Assembly (NCBI RefSeq): GCF_000220705.2
Contig: NZ_CP023202.1
Coordinates: 5,300,501 to 5,364,500 of the forward strand
DNA length: 64,000 nt
Source: Streptomyces xinghaiensis S187
GTDB lineage: Bacteria > Actinomycetota > Actinomycetes > Streptomycetales > Streptomycetaceae
Direction: 5' to 3'
Position numbers and translations under genes: made by a program. The notes under the pieces are model-generated. The model saw nothing but the letters and a program-made list of their open reading frames with translations, had not been told where the DNA came from and ran no database searches. This document shows, in pieces, positions 43,711-51,603 of this stretch; the stretch's first letter is position 1, and each line of letters begins with the position of its first letter.

Positions 43711-43770
43711 CACAGCACAAGCACACAGCCGACAAGCACACAGCACAAGCACACAGCCGACAAGCACACA
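43711..43770. repeat. 28-bp tandem repeat in the CDP-alcohol transferase leader
   Basis: A 28-base unit beginning CACAGCACAAGCACACAGCC at 43711 repeats at 43739 and partly at 43767. It is C/A-rich, purine-poor on the + strand, and lies just before the GGGAGG of the next gene, within its untranslated leader. Confidence 0.75.
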
Positions 43771-43787
43771 CAGCGGGAGGATGCGCG

Positions 43788-44630
43788 GTGGCCCTGAGCG
43801 ACCTATGCGAAACGAGGCTCCTGCGCCAGGAGACGACCGCGGGGGCGGGCGCGCAGATCCTTCTGCTGGTCCTTCTCGACACGGTGGCCGGACTGGGGCT
43901 CGCGGGGTGGCTGACGGGCCTGGCGTTCACGGTCGGCACCTGGGCCCTGCTCACCCGCGCCCTGCACCGGTCCTGGCCCCCCAGGCCGTTCGGGCCGGCC
44001 AACGCCGTCACCCTGGCCCGTACGACGCTCGTCGGAGGGGTGACCGCGCTCGTCGCGGACTCCTTCACCGGACCGGTGCCGGTGGGGACGCTCGTCGCGC
44101 TCACCGCGGTGGCGCTGAGCCTGGACGCGGTGGACGGGCAGGTGGCCCGGCGCACCGGAACGGCCTCCCCCCTCGGAGCCCGCTTCGACATGGAGGCCGA
44201 CGCCTTCCTGATCCTGGTGCTCAGCCTCTACGACGCCATGGCCCTGGGCGGCTGGGTGCTGCTGATCGGCGCCATGCGCTACGGCTTCGTCGCGGCGGCC
44301 CGGGTGATGCCGTGGCTGAACGGGCCGCTCCCGCCGAGCATGGCGCGGAAGACGGTGGCCGCGCTGCAGGGCGTGGCGCTGCTCGCGGCCGGCTCCGGAC
44401 TCCTCCCGTACGCGGTCGCGTTCGGCACGGTGCTGGGAGCGCTGGCGCTGCTGGTGTGGTCGTTCGGCCGGGACATCGGGACGCTGTGGCGGTTCCGGGT
44501 CCGGGACGATGACGTCCCGGCCGGGGATAACGGCGGCGGCGTGACGGAGCGGGGTACGGCGGCACGGGGCAGGGCCCGCCGGGGTGCCGGGGCCGTGGTC
44601 GTACGGGGCACAGCGGCGGAGAGCGTCTGA
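43788..44630 (+). CDS. CDP-alcohol phosphatidyltransferase family protein
   Basis: Membrane enzyme of 280 residues with about six helices. The diagnostic D-x2-D-G-x2-A-R-x8-G-x3-D-x3-D motif is intact in LDAVDGQVARRTGTASPLGARFD followed by MEAD (about residues 107-132). Such enzymes move a phospho-alcohol from a CDP-linked donor to an acceptor, making phospholipids or related phosphodiesters. GTG 43788 sits seven bases after GGGAGG. It diverges from the dehydrogenase and closes the 36-44.6 kb cluster, pointing to a lipid or phosphodiester step. Confidence 0.88.
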   Translation: MALSDLCETRLLRQETTAGAGAQILLLVLLDTVAGLGLAGWLTGLAFTVGTWALLTRALHRSWPPRPFGPANAVTLARTTLVGGVTALVADSFTGPVPVGTLVALTAVALSLDAVDGQVARRTGTASPLGARFDMEADAFLILVLSLYDAMALGGWVLLIGAMRYGFVAAARVMPWLNGPLPPSMARKTVAALQGVALLAAGSGLLPYAVAFGTVLGALALLVWSFGRDIGTLWRFRVRDDDVPAGDNGGGVTERGTAARGRARRGAGAVVVRGTAAESV

Positions 44631-44747
44631 GACCGGATTCACCGGGTTGTGATCTTCCGAGGTCAGGGCATGTAGCGGTGGATGTCCGCCACGACGCGGC
44701 AGTGGCCGCATTGTTGCGCCGACTGCCCCGCCAGGTGGAGGGGAGAA

Positions 44748-45968
44748 TCAGTACGTGATGGCCAAGCGGACGGATGGCTTGTCGATGACGTGTCCGCCGG
44801 GCATCTTCTCGTCGGGGGTTCCCGCCGGGTAGGCGGTGATCGACGGTGGCAGGGTGCGGTCGTCATCCCAGGCGCGCAGCTGCACGCCCAGTCGCTCGGC
44901 CAGTTCCTGGCCGGCCGGCCCGTACCCGGCGGCGCCCAGCCGATACCGCTCGCTGCCCTGAACGTCCACCGGTTCGAGAACCAGGTAGGCCAGGGAGTCG
45001 CCTTCGACCAGGGCAGGGCTCAGTGCGGGGATGGCCGGGCGACGGAGGCCGGCGGCGCCGGCGAAGGCCTCGGGGCGGACGGTGATGCGGCAGGTCGCCG
45101 GATCCACTGCGCTGAGGCGGAGCCAGATACCGTCGAGGGGTTCGTCCGGTGCGACGGCTACGTTGGTCCACAAGAGGTGTTCCTTCGCCTCGGCCAGGCC
45201 CTTGCGCAGGCTGAGCGCGTGGATGGGCTGGTCGGCGTCCCAGTACAGCTTGACCAGGTGGTCCTCGTCGACGTAGCCCTCACGTTCGCCGTCCTGGCCG
45301 ATCATCGGCAGGAAGCCGCAGGTGGCCAGGGACTCCGAGCGCAGGGAGTCGGCTTCGCGGAGGAAGGCGATGCTGCGGGTCAGGCCGCGCCAGCGCAGCG
45401 GAAGTACCAGGCGGCCACCGATGGCCAGCTGATCCCACCATGCTGCGGGCAGGTCCCATACGCCGACGGTGGCGATCAGCCGGTCGAACGGCGCGTATTC
45501 GGGGGCTCCGAGGGCGCCGTCGCGCGTGAGGACCCGCACGTCGCTGAAGCCGGTCGCGTCGAGCCGCTGCCGCGCGTGGGCGGCGACGTCCTCGTGGTAG
45601 TCCAGCGTGGTGACGTTCCCGGTGGGGCCGGTGAGGTGTCGCATGAGCGCGGCGTTGTAGCCGGTGCCCGCGCCGGCTTCCAGGATGTTGTTGCCCGGCT
45701 GGATGTCCAGCTGGGCGAGCATGAAGAACACCACGTCGGGCTGTGAGGCGCAGCTGAGGGGCAGGGCGTCGGGGTCCGGGTTGTCCTTGATCGTTACGGC
45801 CTGGTTGGCGTAGGCCAGTTCCAGAGACGCCTGGGGAATGAAGTCGTGCCGGGGGACCGTGCGCATCGCGTCCTCGACCCGGGCGTCGTAGAGGCCCGGG
45901 AGGCCGGCCTTCACGATCTGGTCGACCAGGCGGTTGCGCAGTTCCTGGGGAGTGCTGTGCTGAGTCAT
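44748..45968 (-). CDS. PIMT-like methyltransferase of FxLD lanthipeptide systems
   Basis: Enzyme of 406 residues; the first ~210 are a protein-L-isoaspartate O-methyltransferase (PCMT) domain with VPRHDFIP, SQPDVVFFML and SAM motif I ILEAGAGTGYNAALM (~residue 94), followed by a ~190-residue family-specific domain. PCMT homologues in lanthipeptide clusters (OlvS-type) methylate a core aspartate, which then cyclises to succinimide/isoaspartate. The precursor at 50334 has one core Asp, in Asp-Gly, the most reactive context. Last gene of the minus-strand biosynthetic operon, 91 bases after lanC. Confidence 0.9.
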   Translation of the reverse strand: MTQHSTPQELRNRLVDQIVKAGLPGLYDARVEDAMRTVPRHDFIPQASLELAYANQAVTIKDNPDPDALPLSCASQPDVVFFMLAQLDIQPGNNILEAGAGTGYNAALMRHLTGPTGNVTTLDYHEDVAAHARQRLDATGFSDVRVLTRDGALGAPEYAPFDRLIATVGVWDLPAAWWDQLAIGGRLVLPLRWRGLTRSIAFLREADSLRSESLATCGFLPMIGQDGEREGYVDEDHLVKLYWDADQPIHALSLRKGLAEAKEHLLWTNVAVAPDEPLDGIWLRLSAVDPATCRITVRPEAFAGAAGLRRPAIPALSPALVEGDSLAYLVLEPVDVQGSERYRLGAAGYGPAGQELAERLGVQLRAWDDDRTLPPSITAYPAGTPDEKMPGGHVIDKPSVRLAITY

Positions 45969-46059
45969 ACATGTCCTTCCGGGAGCGCCCGGCTCGTCCT
46001 GGCGGAGTGCGGGCAGAGCTTAGCTGCGTCGTGGTGGTGGGAAGTGGTGGTGAATCGGG

Positions 46060-47217
46060 TCAGCCGCTCAACAGCAAACAGAGATCCCAACTCCTCTCGG
46101 GGGTGGCGAGCTTGGAGTCGTTGAGGTGGACCAGGTCCAGTCCCGCGGTGCCCTCCATGAGCGTGGAGCGGGCCGGTGGGCCGTGCTCTTCGATGTGCGT
46201 CGTGAGCCCGGCCCAGAGTCTTGGGAGCAGGTCGGAGAGCTGTCCGTCCTTCTCGTCCTCGGCAGCGCGTCGGGTCGCCTGTATGAGCCCGGACCACCCG
46301 TGGCACAAGGAGGCATCGGTAAGCAGGGCGAGCTGTTGCGGGTCCAGCAGGCATCCGGCGAGTGCCTGCTCCGCGTGCTCTTGGAGCGCGGTGTCGCCGA
46401 GCGCGCGCCCGGCGAGCTGCAGCGCACGGGCGATCCCCGGAGTGCCGTAGCACCACGACGGTCGCTTCGGGCCCGTGCCCGCGGTACTGCCGCGTCGCTG
46501 CTCCTGCAAGTCGATCCACTCCGGCCAATGGGAGGAGCGCCCGTCGCCGGTCTTCCAGTCGTCCAGCCACTGGCAGATGCGAGTCATGGCGCGTTCCTGG
46601 CCGGGCACGGTGTAACCGCGCAAAGAGGAGGTGGCGAGAAGCGCAAGAGGCCCGGTGATGCCGTGGGCGAGACCGAAGTTGGCGTGCCCGCCGGCCGGCC
46701 ACGCGGTCCGCGCTTCGCTGATGCTCCACCAGCCGGGCAGTGTCTGCCCGTCGACGATGATGGGCTCGGTCAACTGGACGAGGTGGGACAGGATGCCGTG
46801 CAGCTCACCGGCGTTGCCCCGGCGCAGGTGGTAGACGCCGAAGCCGGCCAGTCCGCTGATCAGGTCGAACTCGGCCGTCTTCGCGGTCCTCCCGCTCTCC
46901 AGCCGGGCGCGGGCGGCTTCCAGCCGCGAGGTCGTCATGCGCCGTACATGGTCGTCGAGGACAGACAGGAGCCGCTCGGTGGAGGGGGTGTCCGTGAAGG
47001 TGAGGACGTAGGCGACTGCTGGGGCGCCCTCGTACAGCCCGAATCCCTCGGGGCCCGCCATGATCGGCAAACGGAACATGGACTCGGCGCATGCTCGCAT
47101 CGCTTCCGTATCGCCCACGCCCACAAGCTCTTTGATCGCTTGTAAGAGGGTGGTGCCGGCGGCTCCTGCGTAGAGGGACTGCGGCCAGCCGGGCGCTGCC
47201 TGGGCCGTGGGGTTCAC
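46060..47217 (-). CDS. Lanthionine synthetase C family cyclase (LanC)
   Basis: Cyclase of 385 residues that adds Cys thiols to dehydroalanine/dehydrobutyrine to close (methyl)lanthionine rings. Zinc ligands appear as Cys in RPSWCYGTPG and Cys-His in SLCHGWSG, with the supporting His in NFGLAHGI. Standard (alpha/alpha)6 toroid length. GTG 47217 overlaps the LanB stop (GTGA) and has GGAGG at seven bases; ATG 47232 or 47244 would overlap further. The C-terminus ends ERSWDLCLLLSG. Confidence 0.9.
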   Translation of the reverse strand: MNPTAQAAPGWPQSLYAGAAGTTLLQAIKELVGVGDTEAMRACAESMFRLPIMAGPEGFGLYEGAPAVAYVLTFTDTPSTERLLSVLDDHVRRMTTSRLEAARARLESGRTAKTAEFDLISGLAGFGVYHLRRGNAGELHGILSHLVQLTEPIIVDGQTLPGWWSISEARTAWPAGGHANFGLAHGITGPLALLATSSLRGYTVPGQERAMTRICQWLDDWKTGDGRSSHWPEWIDLQEQRRGSTAGTGPKRPSWCYGTPGIARALQLAGRALGDTALQEHAEQALAGCLLDPQQLALLTDASLCHGWSGLIQATRRAAEDEKDGQLSDLLPRLWAGLTTHIEEHGPPARSTLMEGTAGLDLVHLNDSKLATPERSWDLCLLLSG

Positions 47218-50200
47218 TGGTGTGCCTCCGGCCATGCGAGGCACGCGATGGCAGTCTGGCGGGCGATGCGGCGGCAGGTCTTCTCGTCGTCGCGGTTGAC
47301 GCCGCGCATCCGGTTGTGGTGCATGTGCAGCAGCGACTCCAGCACCGTATCAACGTCCATACCGTCCTCCAGAAGCTCGCGGTAGCGGGCGAGGGCCTCA
47401 CCGCGGTGGTGCCACGCGTCGGCGAGGGCGGCGGACCAGCCGCGTGCGGCTGGGTTTCCGGCTCGGATGAGATCGATGGCCTGGTTGGTCGCAGCGCGTC
47501 CAGCGGCGGCTGATACCGGGCGTTTGGCCAGCCGGCGCAGGCCCTCGTCATCACCGAGCAGGCCGCAAGCGATGTCGACCATGCCGACGGCCGTGAGCGC
47601 GTGACCGTGGGCGCCTGGGGCTGTGGTGCCTGCGAGGGCCGTGGCTGCGAGGTACGAGTCGGCGACGAACACGGCTTCCGCGCGGGCCAAGGTGCGACCG
47701 CTGCCGTAACGGCCGATTTCGGGGGTGTAGGTGGTGAACGCCAGGTCACTGATCATGCCGCGGTTGTGCAGTGTCGCCGCCCAGGTGCCGATGGCTTCGG
47801 TGTGGGCGCTGCGCTGGCCGGCGCTCGCGGCACGAACGCGGAGGCGGATGTGGTCCGCACCGTGTGGGGTCCGGTATCGGATGAACCACCAGTCAGGGTG
47901 ATCCTGCAGACGTGGGGCGAAGGTGGCCACGTCCTGGGCGATCAGCTCGTCATGGAGATCGGGGTGTGCGTACAGCTGCACGTTCACCCAGGGCGCGGCG
48001 GGTGCGGCGGGGAGGGGGCCGAGCGTGCTGTTGCGCTGCACGGGCAGGCGACCGGTGAGGGGATTGGGTGAGGGTGGCCGGGTGCTGGTCATGGGCACGG
48101 CCACCTCGTGGACACGGCCGCCGATCCAGCCGAATCCGTCCTCCGGCGGTGTCTCGGTGAGTACGGCCTGGCCGTTACGGTCGAGGTGCTCCCGAAGGAT
48201 TGCGGCATGTGCGGGCACGTCGAGCATCAGTCGGAGGGCACGGTCGTCGTCGCGTAGCTCGACGGGCCCCTGGCACTGCCACATCTTCCGCCAGGAGGTG
48301 AGGGCGTCCATCCACTGGCCGCTGTCCTCCTTGGCAGGGGGAAGGCTGTCGGCGGACAGGTACCAGCGGGCCGGCGACAGGATGGTCTTGTCGTAGCGCA
48401 CGCGCGGTAAGAACGGTAGCCGCTCGGCTTGCGGGCCCCAGTCGAACCCGGTCCAGGCGGGGCCGAAGGCCCGGGTCAGGTGGGCGAGGAAGCGGGCAAG
48501 GAGCGGCGGCTGCTTCTCCAGCGCCATCGCGTGGAAGACCTGCGGGTCGATGACCCGGCGGCGCGAACGGCTCACGAGGTACAGGCGGTTGGCAGTGGCG
48601 GTGACGGCGAGGTCGTCGACGTCGATGACCTCGACCTTCTCACCGGCGGGGCGATGTTCTCCCAGGGAGATCGCGCGAGGCAGGTAGGCAGGGATACGCG
48701 CGACGTTCTCGATGTGGGCGTACAGGCCCGGGAAGGAGAGCTGGGCAGTGAGCGCGCCTTCAATAGTGGGCGGGACTTGGCGGTACACCTCTTCGAGGCC
48801 GGAGCCGGTGGCGACCGGGGTGAACCGGGAGGTGAGCGTCCCTGCGCTTCGTGCCGGTGTGACCGTGACCGTGAAGTGGCCGTCTTGCAGGGCCTGCAGG
48901 TCGCGGGCGTGGACGCGGGCGCACATCTCGACGGAGGAGGGTGCTGCATCGCTCACCGCAGGCGCCCCCGCGATCCGGTCGACCAGCTCCTCGGTGAGCA
49001 CGATCTCGCGGCTGCCGGCAGTGGCTGCCTCCCATGCCACGGCGAGCAGGCGCCCGTCCCGCTCGGACACCACCGGCCTCGCGGCGAGTCTCCGGCTGCC
49101 CGGGTACCCGGCCGGGTAGCCGAGCCCGGCCACCGGGTCGATGACGTCCTTGACCGGCACGAGGGTGCCGGTGCCGTAACGCTCCCAGAACGCGGCGTGA
49201 TAGTCCCGCCACACGCCTTGGCCGGCCGGCTGTCGCGTGAGGCGCAGCAGCGCGTCGGCAGCCCGTTCCATCTGCCCTACGACGCTGCGGGGGATCCGCA
49301 CGTCGGCGTCCAGGACCAGGTCGGCGGCGATCGGGCTGCGTGCCGCCGCCGAGACGTTGCGGCAGTTCCTCACGGCTGCCTCGCGCGCGATGTGCTGGTC
49401 GCGGGCGGGGGCCGTGTTGTGCTCCCGGAAGGCTTCTTGCACGGCCAGGAGACCATCGAGGATGCCGGCCGCGGAGGGCACACTGTCCGCGTCGATGGCC
49501 TTGAGCTCGCCGGCGAGGTGGCCCAGCGGATCGGTCTCGGTCATCGGGGCCCGCAGGTTCGTCAGGAGGAACTTCTGTGCCATGAGGGAGGCGATCAGCG
49601 CCCGCGCACGTGTGGGATCGGCTTCCGGGAACACCCTGTCGAGCTCGGCGAGCAGCGTGGTGACGCGAACAGGGCGAGTGGTGTGCTTCTCGATGAGTCG
49701 TACGACGCGGCTGCGCCGGACGGAGGCGCCCCTCGGACCCCCATGCTGGACGTGCAGTCGGTCCCCGCGGGGCATGGCCAGGGAGTTCAGAATGACGCTC
49801 AGGCGGTCCAGGAGCTCCGGGATGGACTCCAGGCGGGTACAGACGTCGTCCAGCCATTCGGTGTCTGCCCGGATGACGGCACGGTGAGCGTCGCCCCACC
49901 GCACGTGCGGCTGCCTGTCGATTCCGGCGGCCGCTACCCCAGCGAAGAGGCCGAAGGGCGTCGGGCGCCCGGTGGCGCGCAGAACGTAGGAGACGGTGGC
50001 GAGGTAGGCACGCCGTATCTGCCTGGGGTGCACGGGGCGTCCGCTGACGATGTCGTTCAGCCGCGCGGCCAGATCGCCGCTCGCTTGCCGGATCGCGTCG
50101 GCGAACACCCGTTGGCGGCAGACGTCTCGCAGCCAATCGCTTACCGCGTCTGTGTCGTGTGGGTCCGGCCATGACGAGGGGAGTGCCGTCAGCGGTGCCG

Positions 50201-50258
50201 CGGCGGCGCGCAGCAGCGCTGCCCCTGTGTGCTGGTAGACCCTGGTGTGCTTGCCCAT
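47214..50258 (-). CDS. Class I lantibiotic dehydratase, full length (LanB)
   Basis: Dehydratase of 1014 residues. The N-terminal glutamylation domain (~1-700) opens with LRDVCRQRVFADAIRQAS and YVLRATGRPTPFGLFAGV; the C-terminal SpaB_C-type elimination domain (~745-1014) includes WVNVQLYAHPDLHDELIAQ and WWFIRYRTPHGADHIRLRVR. It uses glutamyl-tRNA to glutamylate core Ser/Thr and then eliminates glutamate. ATG 50258 has GGAG spaced six bases upstream. A TTA codon lies at 48408-48410 (minus strand), so translation should depend on bldA tRNA. Confidence 0.93.
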   Translation of the reverse strand: MGKHTRVYQHTGAALLRAAAAPLTALPSSWPDPHDTDAVSDWLRDVCRQRVFADAIRQASGDLAARLNDIVSGRPVHPRQIRRAYLATVSYVLRATGRPTPFGLFAGVAAAGIDRQPHVRWGDAHRAVIRADTEWLDDVCTRLESIPELLDRLSVILNSLAMPRGDRLHVQHGGPRGASVRRSRVVRLIEKHTTRPVRVTTLLAELDRVFPEADPTRARALIASLMAQKFLLTNLRAPMTETDPLGHLAGELKAIDADSVPSAAGILDGLLAVQEAFREHNTAPARDQHIAREAAVRNCRNVSAAARSPIAADLVLDADVRIPRSVVGQMERAADALLRLTRQPAGQGVWRDYHAAFWERYGTGTLVPVKDVIDPVAGLGYPAGYPGSRRLAARPVVSERDGRLLAVAWEAATAGSREIVLTEELVDRIAGAPAVSDAAPSSVEMCARVHARDLQALQDGHFTVTVTPARSAGTLTSRFTPVATGSGLEEVYRQVPPTIEGALTAQLSFPGLYAHIENVARIPAYLPRAISLGEHRPAGEKVEVIDVDDLAVTATANRLYLVSRSRRRVIDPQVFHAMALEKQPPLLARFLAHLTRAFGPAWTGFDWGPQAERLPFLPRVRYDKTILSPARWYLSADSLPPAKEDSGQWMDALTSWRKMWQCQGPVELRDDDRALRLMLDVPAHAAILREHLDRNGQAVLTETPPEDGFGWIGGRVHEVAVPMTSTRPPSPNPLTGRLPVQRNSTLGPLPAAPAAPWVNVQLYAHPDLHDELIAQDVATFAPRLQDHPDWWFIRYRTPHGADHIRLRVRAASAGQRSAHTEAIGTWAATLHNRGMISDLAFTTYTPEIGRYGSGRTLARAEAVFVADSYLAATALAGTTAPGAHGHALTAVGMVDIACGLLGDDEGLRRLAKRPVSAAAGRAATNQAIDLIRAGNPAARGWSAALADAWHHRGEALARYRELLEDGMDVDTVLESLLHMHHNRMRGVNRDDEKTCRRIARQTAIACLAWPEAHQ

Positions 50259-50288
50259 CGGTGTCTCCGCCGTTGTGTTCGGAAGGGG

Positions 50289-50318
50289 GTGGGGCCGGGG
50301 GAGTGCCCCCGGCCCCAC
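50289..50318 (-). terminator. Attenuator-like hairpin between precursor and lanB
   Basis: GTGGGGCCGGGGG (50289-50301) pairs with 50306-50318 over AGTG: 13 GC-rich pairs placed between the end of the precursor gene and the lanB start. It likely limits read-through so that precursor exceeds enzyme. Confidence 0.75.
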
Positions 50319-50333
50319 GTCAGCGGCCGTACG

Positions 50334-50516
50334 TCACACGGCGCTGGCGCACGAGGACGCGCAGGTGGACTTGCAGCCGTCGCCGGTGCCGCAGGCCTGC
50401 GGCAGCTGCTCGGCGTCGATCTCGGTGACGACCTCCACCTGGACGTCGAACGGGTCCTCCGCCGGAGCCGTGGTGGTCTCCGCGATCGGCTTGGTCAGGA
50501 CAGCAGCAGGAGCCAT
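50334..50516 (-). CDS. FxLD-type class I lanthipeptide precursor
   Basis: Peptide of 60 residues. Leader residues 1-~40 are acidic and contain PFDVQVEVV (Phe23), the position of the FxLD/FNLD recognition box. The core ACGTGDGCKSTCASSCASAV (41-60) has Cys42, Cys48, Cys52, Cys56 and Thr44, Ser50, Thr51, Ser54, Ser55, Ser58, enough for four thioether rings, plus one Asp-Gly (46-47) as target of the PIMT-like enzyme. AAGGGA precedes ATG 50516. No protease or exporter gene lies nearby. Confidence 0.9.
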   Translation of the reverse strand: MAPAAVLTKPIAETTTAPAEDPFDVQVEVVTEIDAEQLPQACGTGDGCKSTCASSCASAV

Positions 50517-50651
50517 GCCTACATCCCTTCTGGGTGATGATTGCTGTCGGCCGGCTGGCCGGTGTGCAGCCCTTCCCCGGCCGGCCCGGGCCCCGTGGGG
50601 AACGAGTCGAATCGATGGCCGAGGAGGGGGACTTGATGCCCGTCGAGTGGG

Positions 50652-50966
50652 CTACCGCGGGTGGCCGAGATACAGAGCCGTGAGCAGGCTCCCGGTCGTC
50701 ACCGCGGGCAGAACGAGGATCTGGAACGTGCCGAAGCCGCACCGGCGGGCGTACCAGCGGGGGTGACGCAGCACATGCCAGAGGCGGGCCAATGTGGTCA
50801 GTGAGGCAGCCGCCGGTTTCTCCGGGCTCACGCTGCTCCCTGTGTGAGTAAGCCGTTCGCCTCCGGCCTGTATCGCGCTGCGGGTCATTCGGTGCTGCCT
50901 CCGCCCGGCGTGGGCTGTCGTGTGGTTGAGAGCGGGGTTGCGGCGGGGCGCCGTCGGCATGCTCAC
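50652..50966 (-). CDS. Small membrane protein in the lanthipeptide cluster
   Basis: Protein of 104 residues, unrecognised: a basic, Ser/Thr-rich N-terminus, an amphipathic segment (LARLWHVLRHPRWYARRCGF) and one transmembrane segment (FQILVLPAVTTGSLLTALYLG). GTG 50966 overlaps the HATPase stop by four bases; ATG 50960 or 50888 are alternatives. Could be an immunity or export accessory protein, but nothing in the sequence proves it. Confidence 0.55.
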   Translation of the reverse strand: MSMPTAPRRNPALNHTTAHAGRRQHRMTRSAIQAGGERLTHTGSSVSPEKPAAASLTTLARLWHVLRHPRWYARRCGFGTFQILVLPAVTTGSLLTALYLGHPR

Positions 50967-51439
50967 GGGGCGGCCTTCGGCTCGCGAGGGCTCAGCAGGG
51001 TGAGCCAGACGTCCTTGCCGCCACTGGGAGTGCGGAACACGCCGAACTGGTCCGCGATGACGCTGACGAGCTGGAGACCGCGGCCGTCCTCGTCCTCATC
51101 GCCGGCGCAACGGCGTTGCGGCAGCGATGGGTCGTCGTCGTGCACGCAGAGCGCCACCCCATCAGGAGTGCGGGTGACGGTGATGAGAGCGCTGCGTCGC
51201 CCATCGCGGTCCGGCCGAGCGTGGTGCAGGACATTGGCCAGCAGCTCGGAGACGACAAGAGCCCCGGTGTCGACCAGCTTCTCCATGCCCCACAGGCGCA
51301 AGTGCGCGCTCACTAGGACCCGCGCGATCCGCACCGACAGCGGCGTCACGTCGTAGTCCATCTCCAGCATGCCCGCAGTAGCGCGCGTCGTTCCGCGCAC
51401 GCCGGTTGCAGCGGTGGGGTGAGCAAGGAGACTGGCCAT
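50963..51439 (-). CDS. RsbW-like HATPase regulatory protein
   Basis: Protein of 158 residues with a GHKL ATPase domain: N-box LVVSELLANVLHHA (~residue 62), G1-box VHDDDPSLP (~residue 99) and G2-like EDGRGLQLV (~residue 117). This is the anti-sigma-factor/ATP-binding type abundant in Streptomyces. A partner sigma or anti-anti-sigma factor is not adjacent. It is divergent from the HTH-TPR regulator and coupled to the small membrane gene. Confidence 0.85.
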   Translation of the reverse strand: MASLLAHPTAATGVRGTTRATAGMLEMDYDVTPLSVRIARVLVSAHLRLWGMEKLVDTGALVVSELLANVLHHARPDRDGRRSALITVTRTPDGVALCVHDDDPSLPQRRCAGDEDEDGRGLQLVSVIADQFGVFRTPSGGKDVWLTLLSPREPKAAP

Positions 51440-51555
51440 TCCAGATCCACTTCGTTCTGGGCGAACCTCACGCGAGAGGCCCGACTGCGGTGTGTACTGG
51501 TGCGTGATCGGTCAGCAACCATTGAGTCAGACCGAAGCCCGAACGTGCAGATGCA

Positions 51556-51582
51556 GAAACGGAAAGCTCGACTTTCCGTTTC
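51556..51582. promoter_or_regulatory. 11-bp inverted repeat operator
   Basis: GAAACGGAAAG (51556-51566) and CTTTCCGTTTC (51572-51582) are perfect inverted arms around CTCGA. The dyad is 21 bases before the HTH-TPR regulator and in the divergent promoter region, a likely autoregulatory site. Confidence 0.65.
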
Positions 51583-51603
51583 AGGACCCAGGGAACCCCC
51601 GTC

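Noticed and set aside
43711..43770. CRISPR array
   Set aside because: Only about two tandem copies of 28 bases with no unique spacers and no cas genes; it is a simple tandem repeat.
46060..50258. Thiopeptide cluster
   Set aside because: LanB is full length with its elimination domain in the same chain, a LanC is present, and no YcaO or pyridine synthase gene occurs, so a class I lanthipeptide fits.
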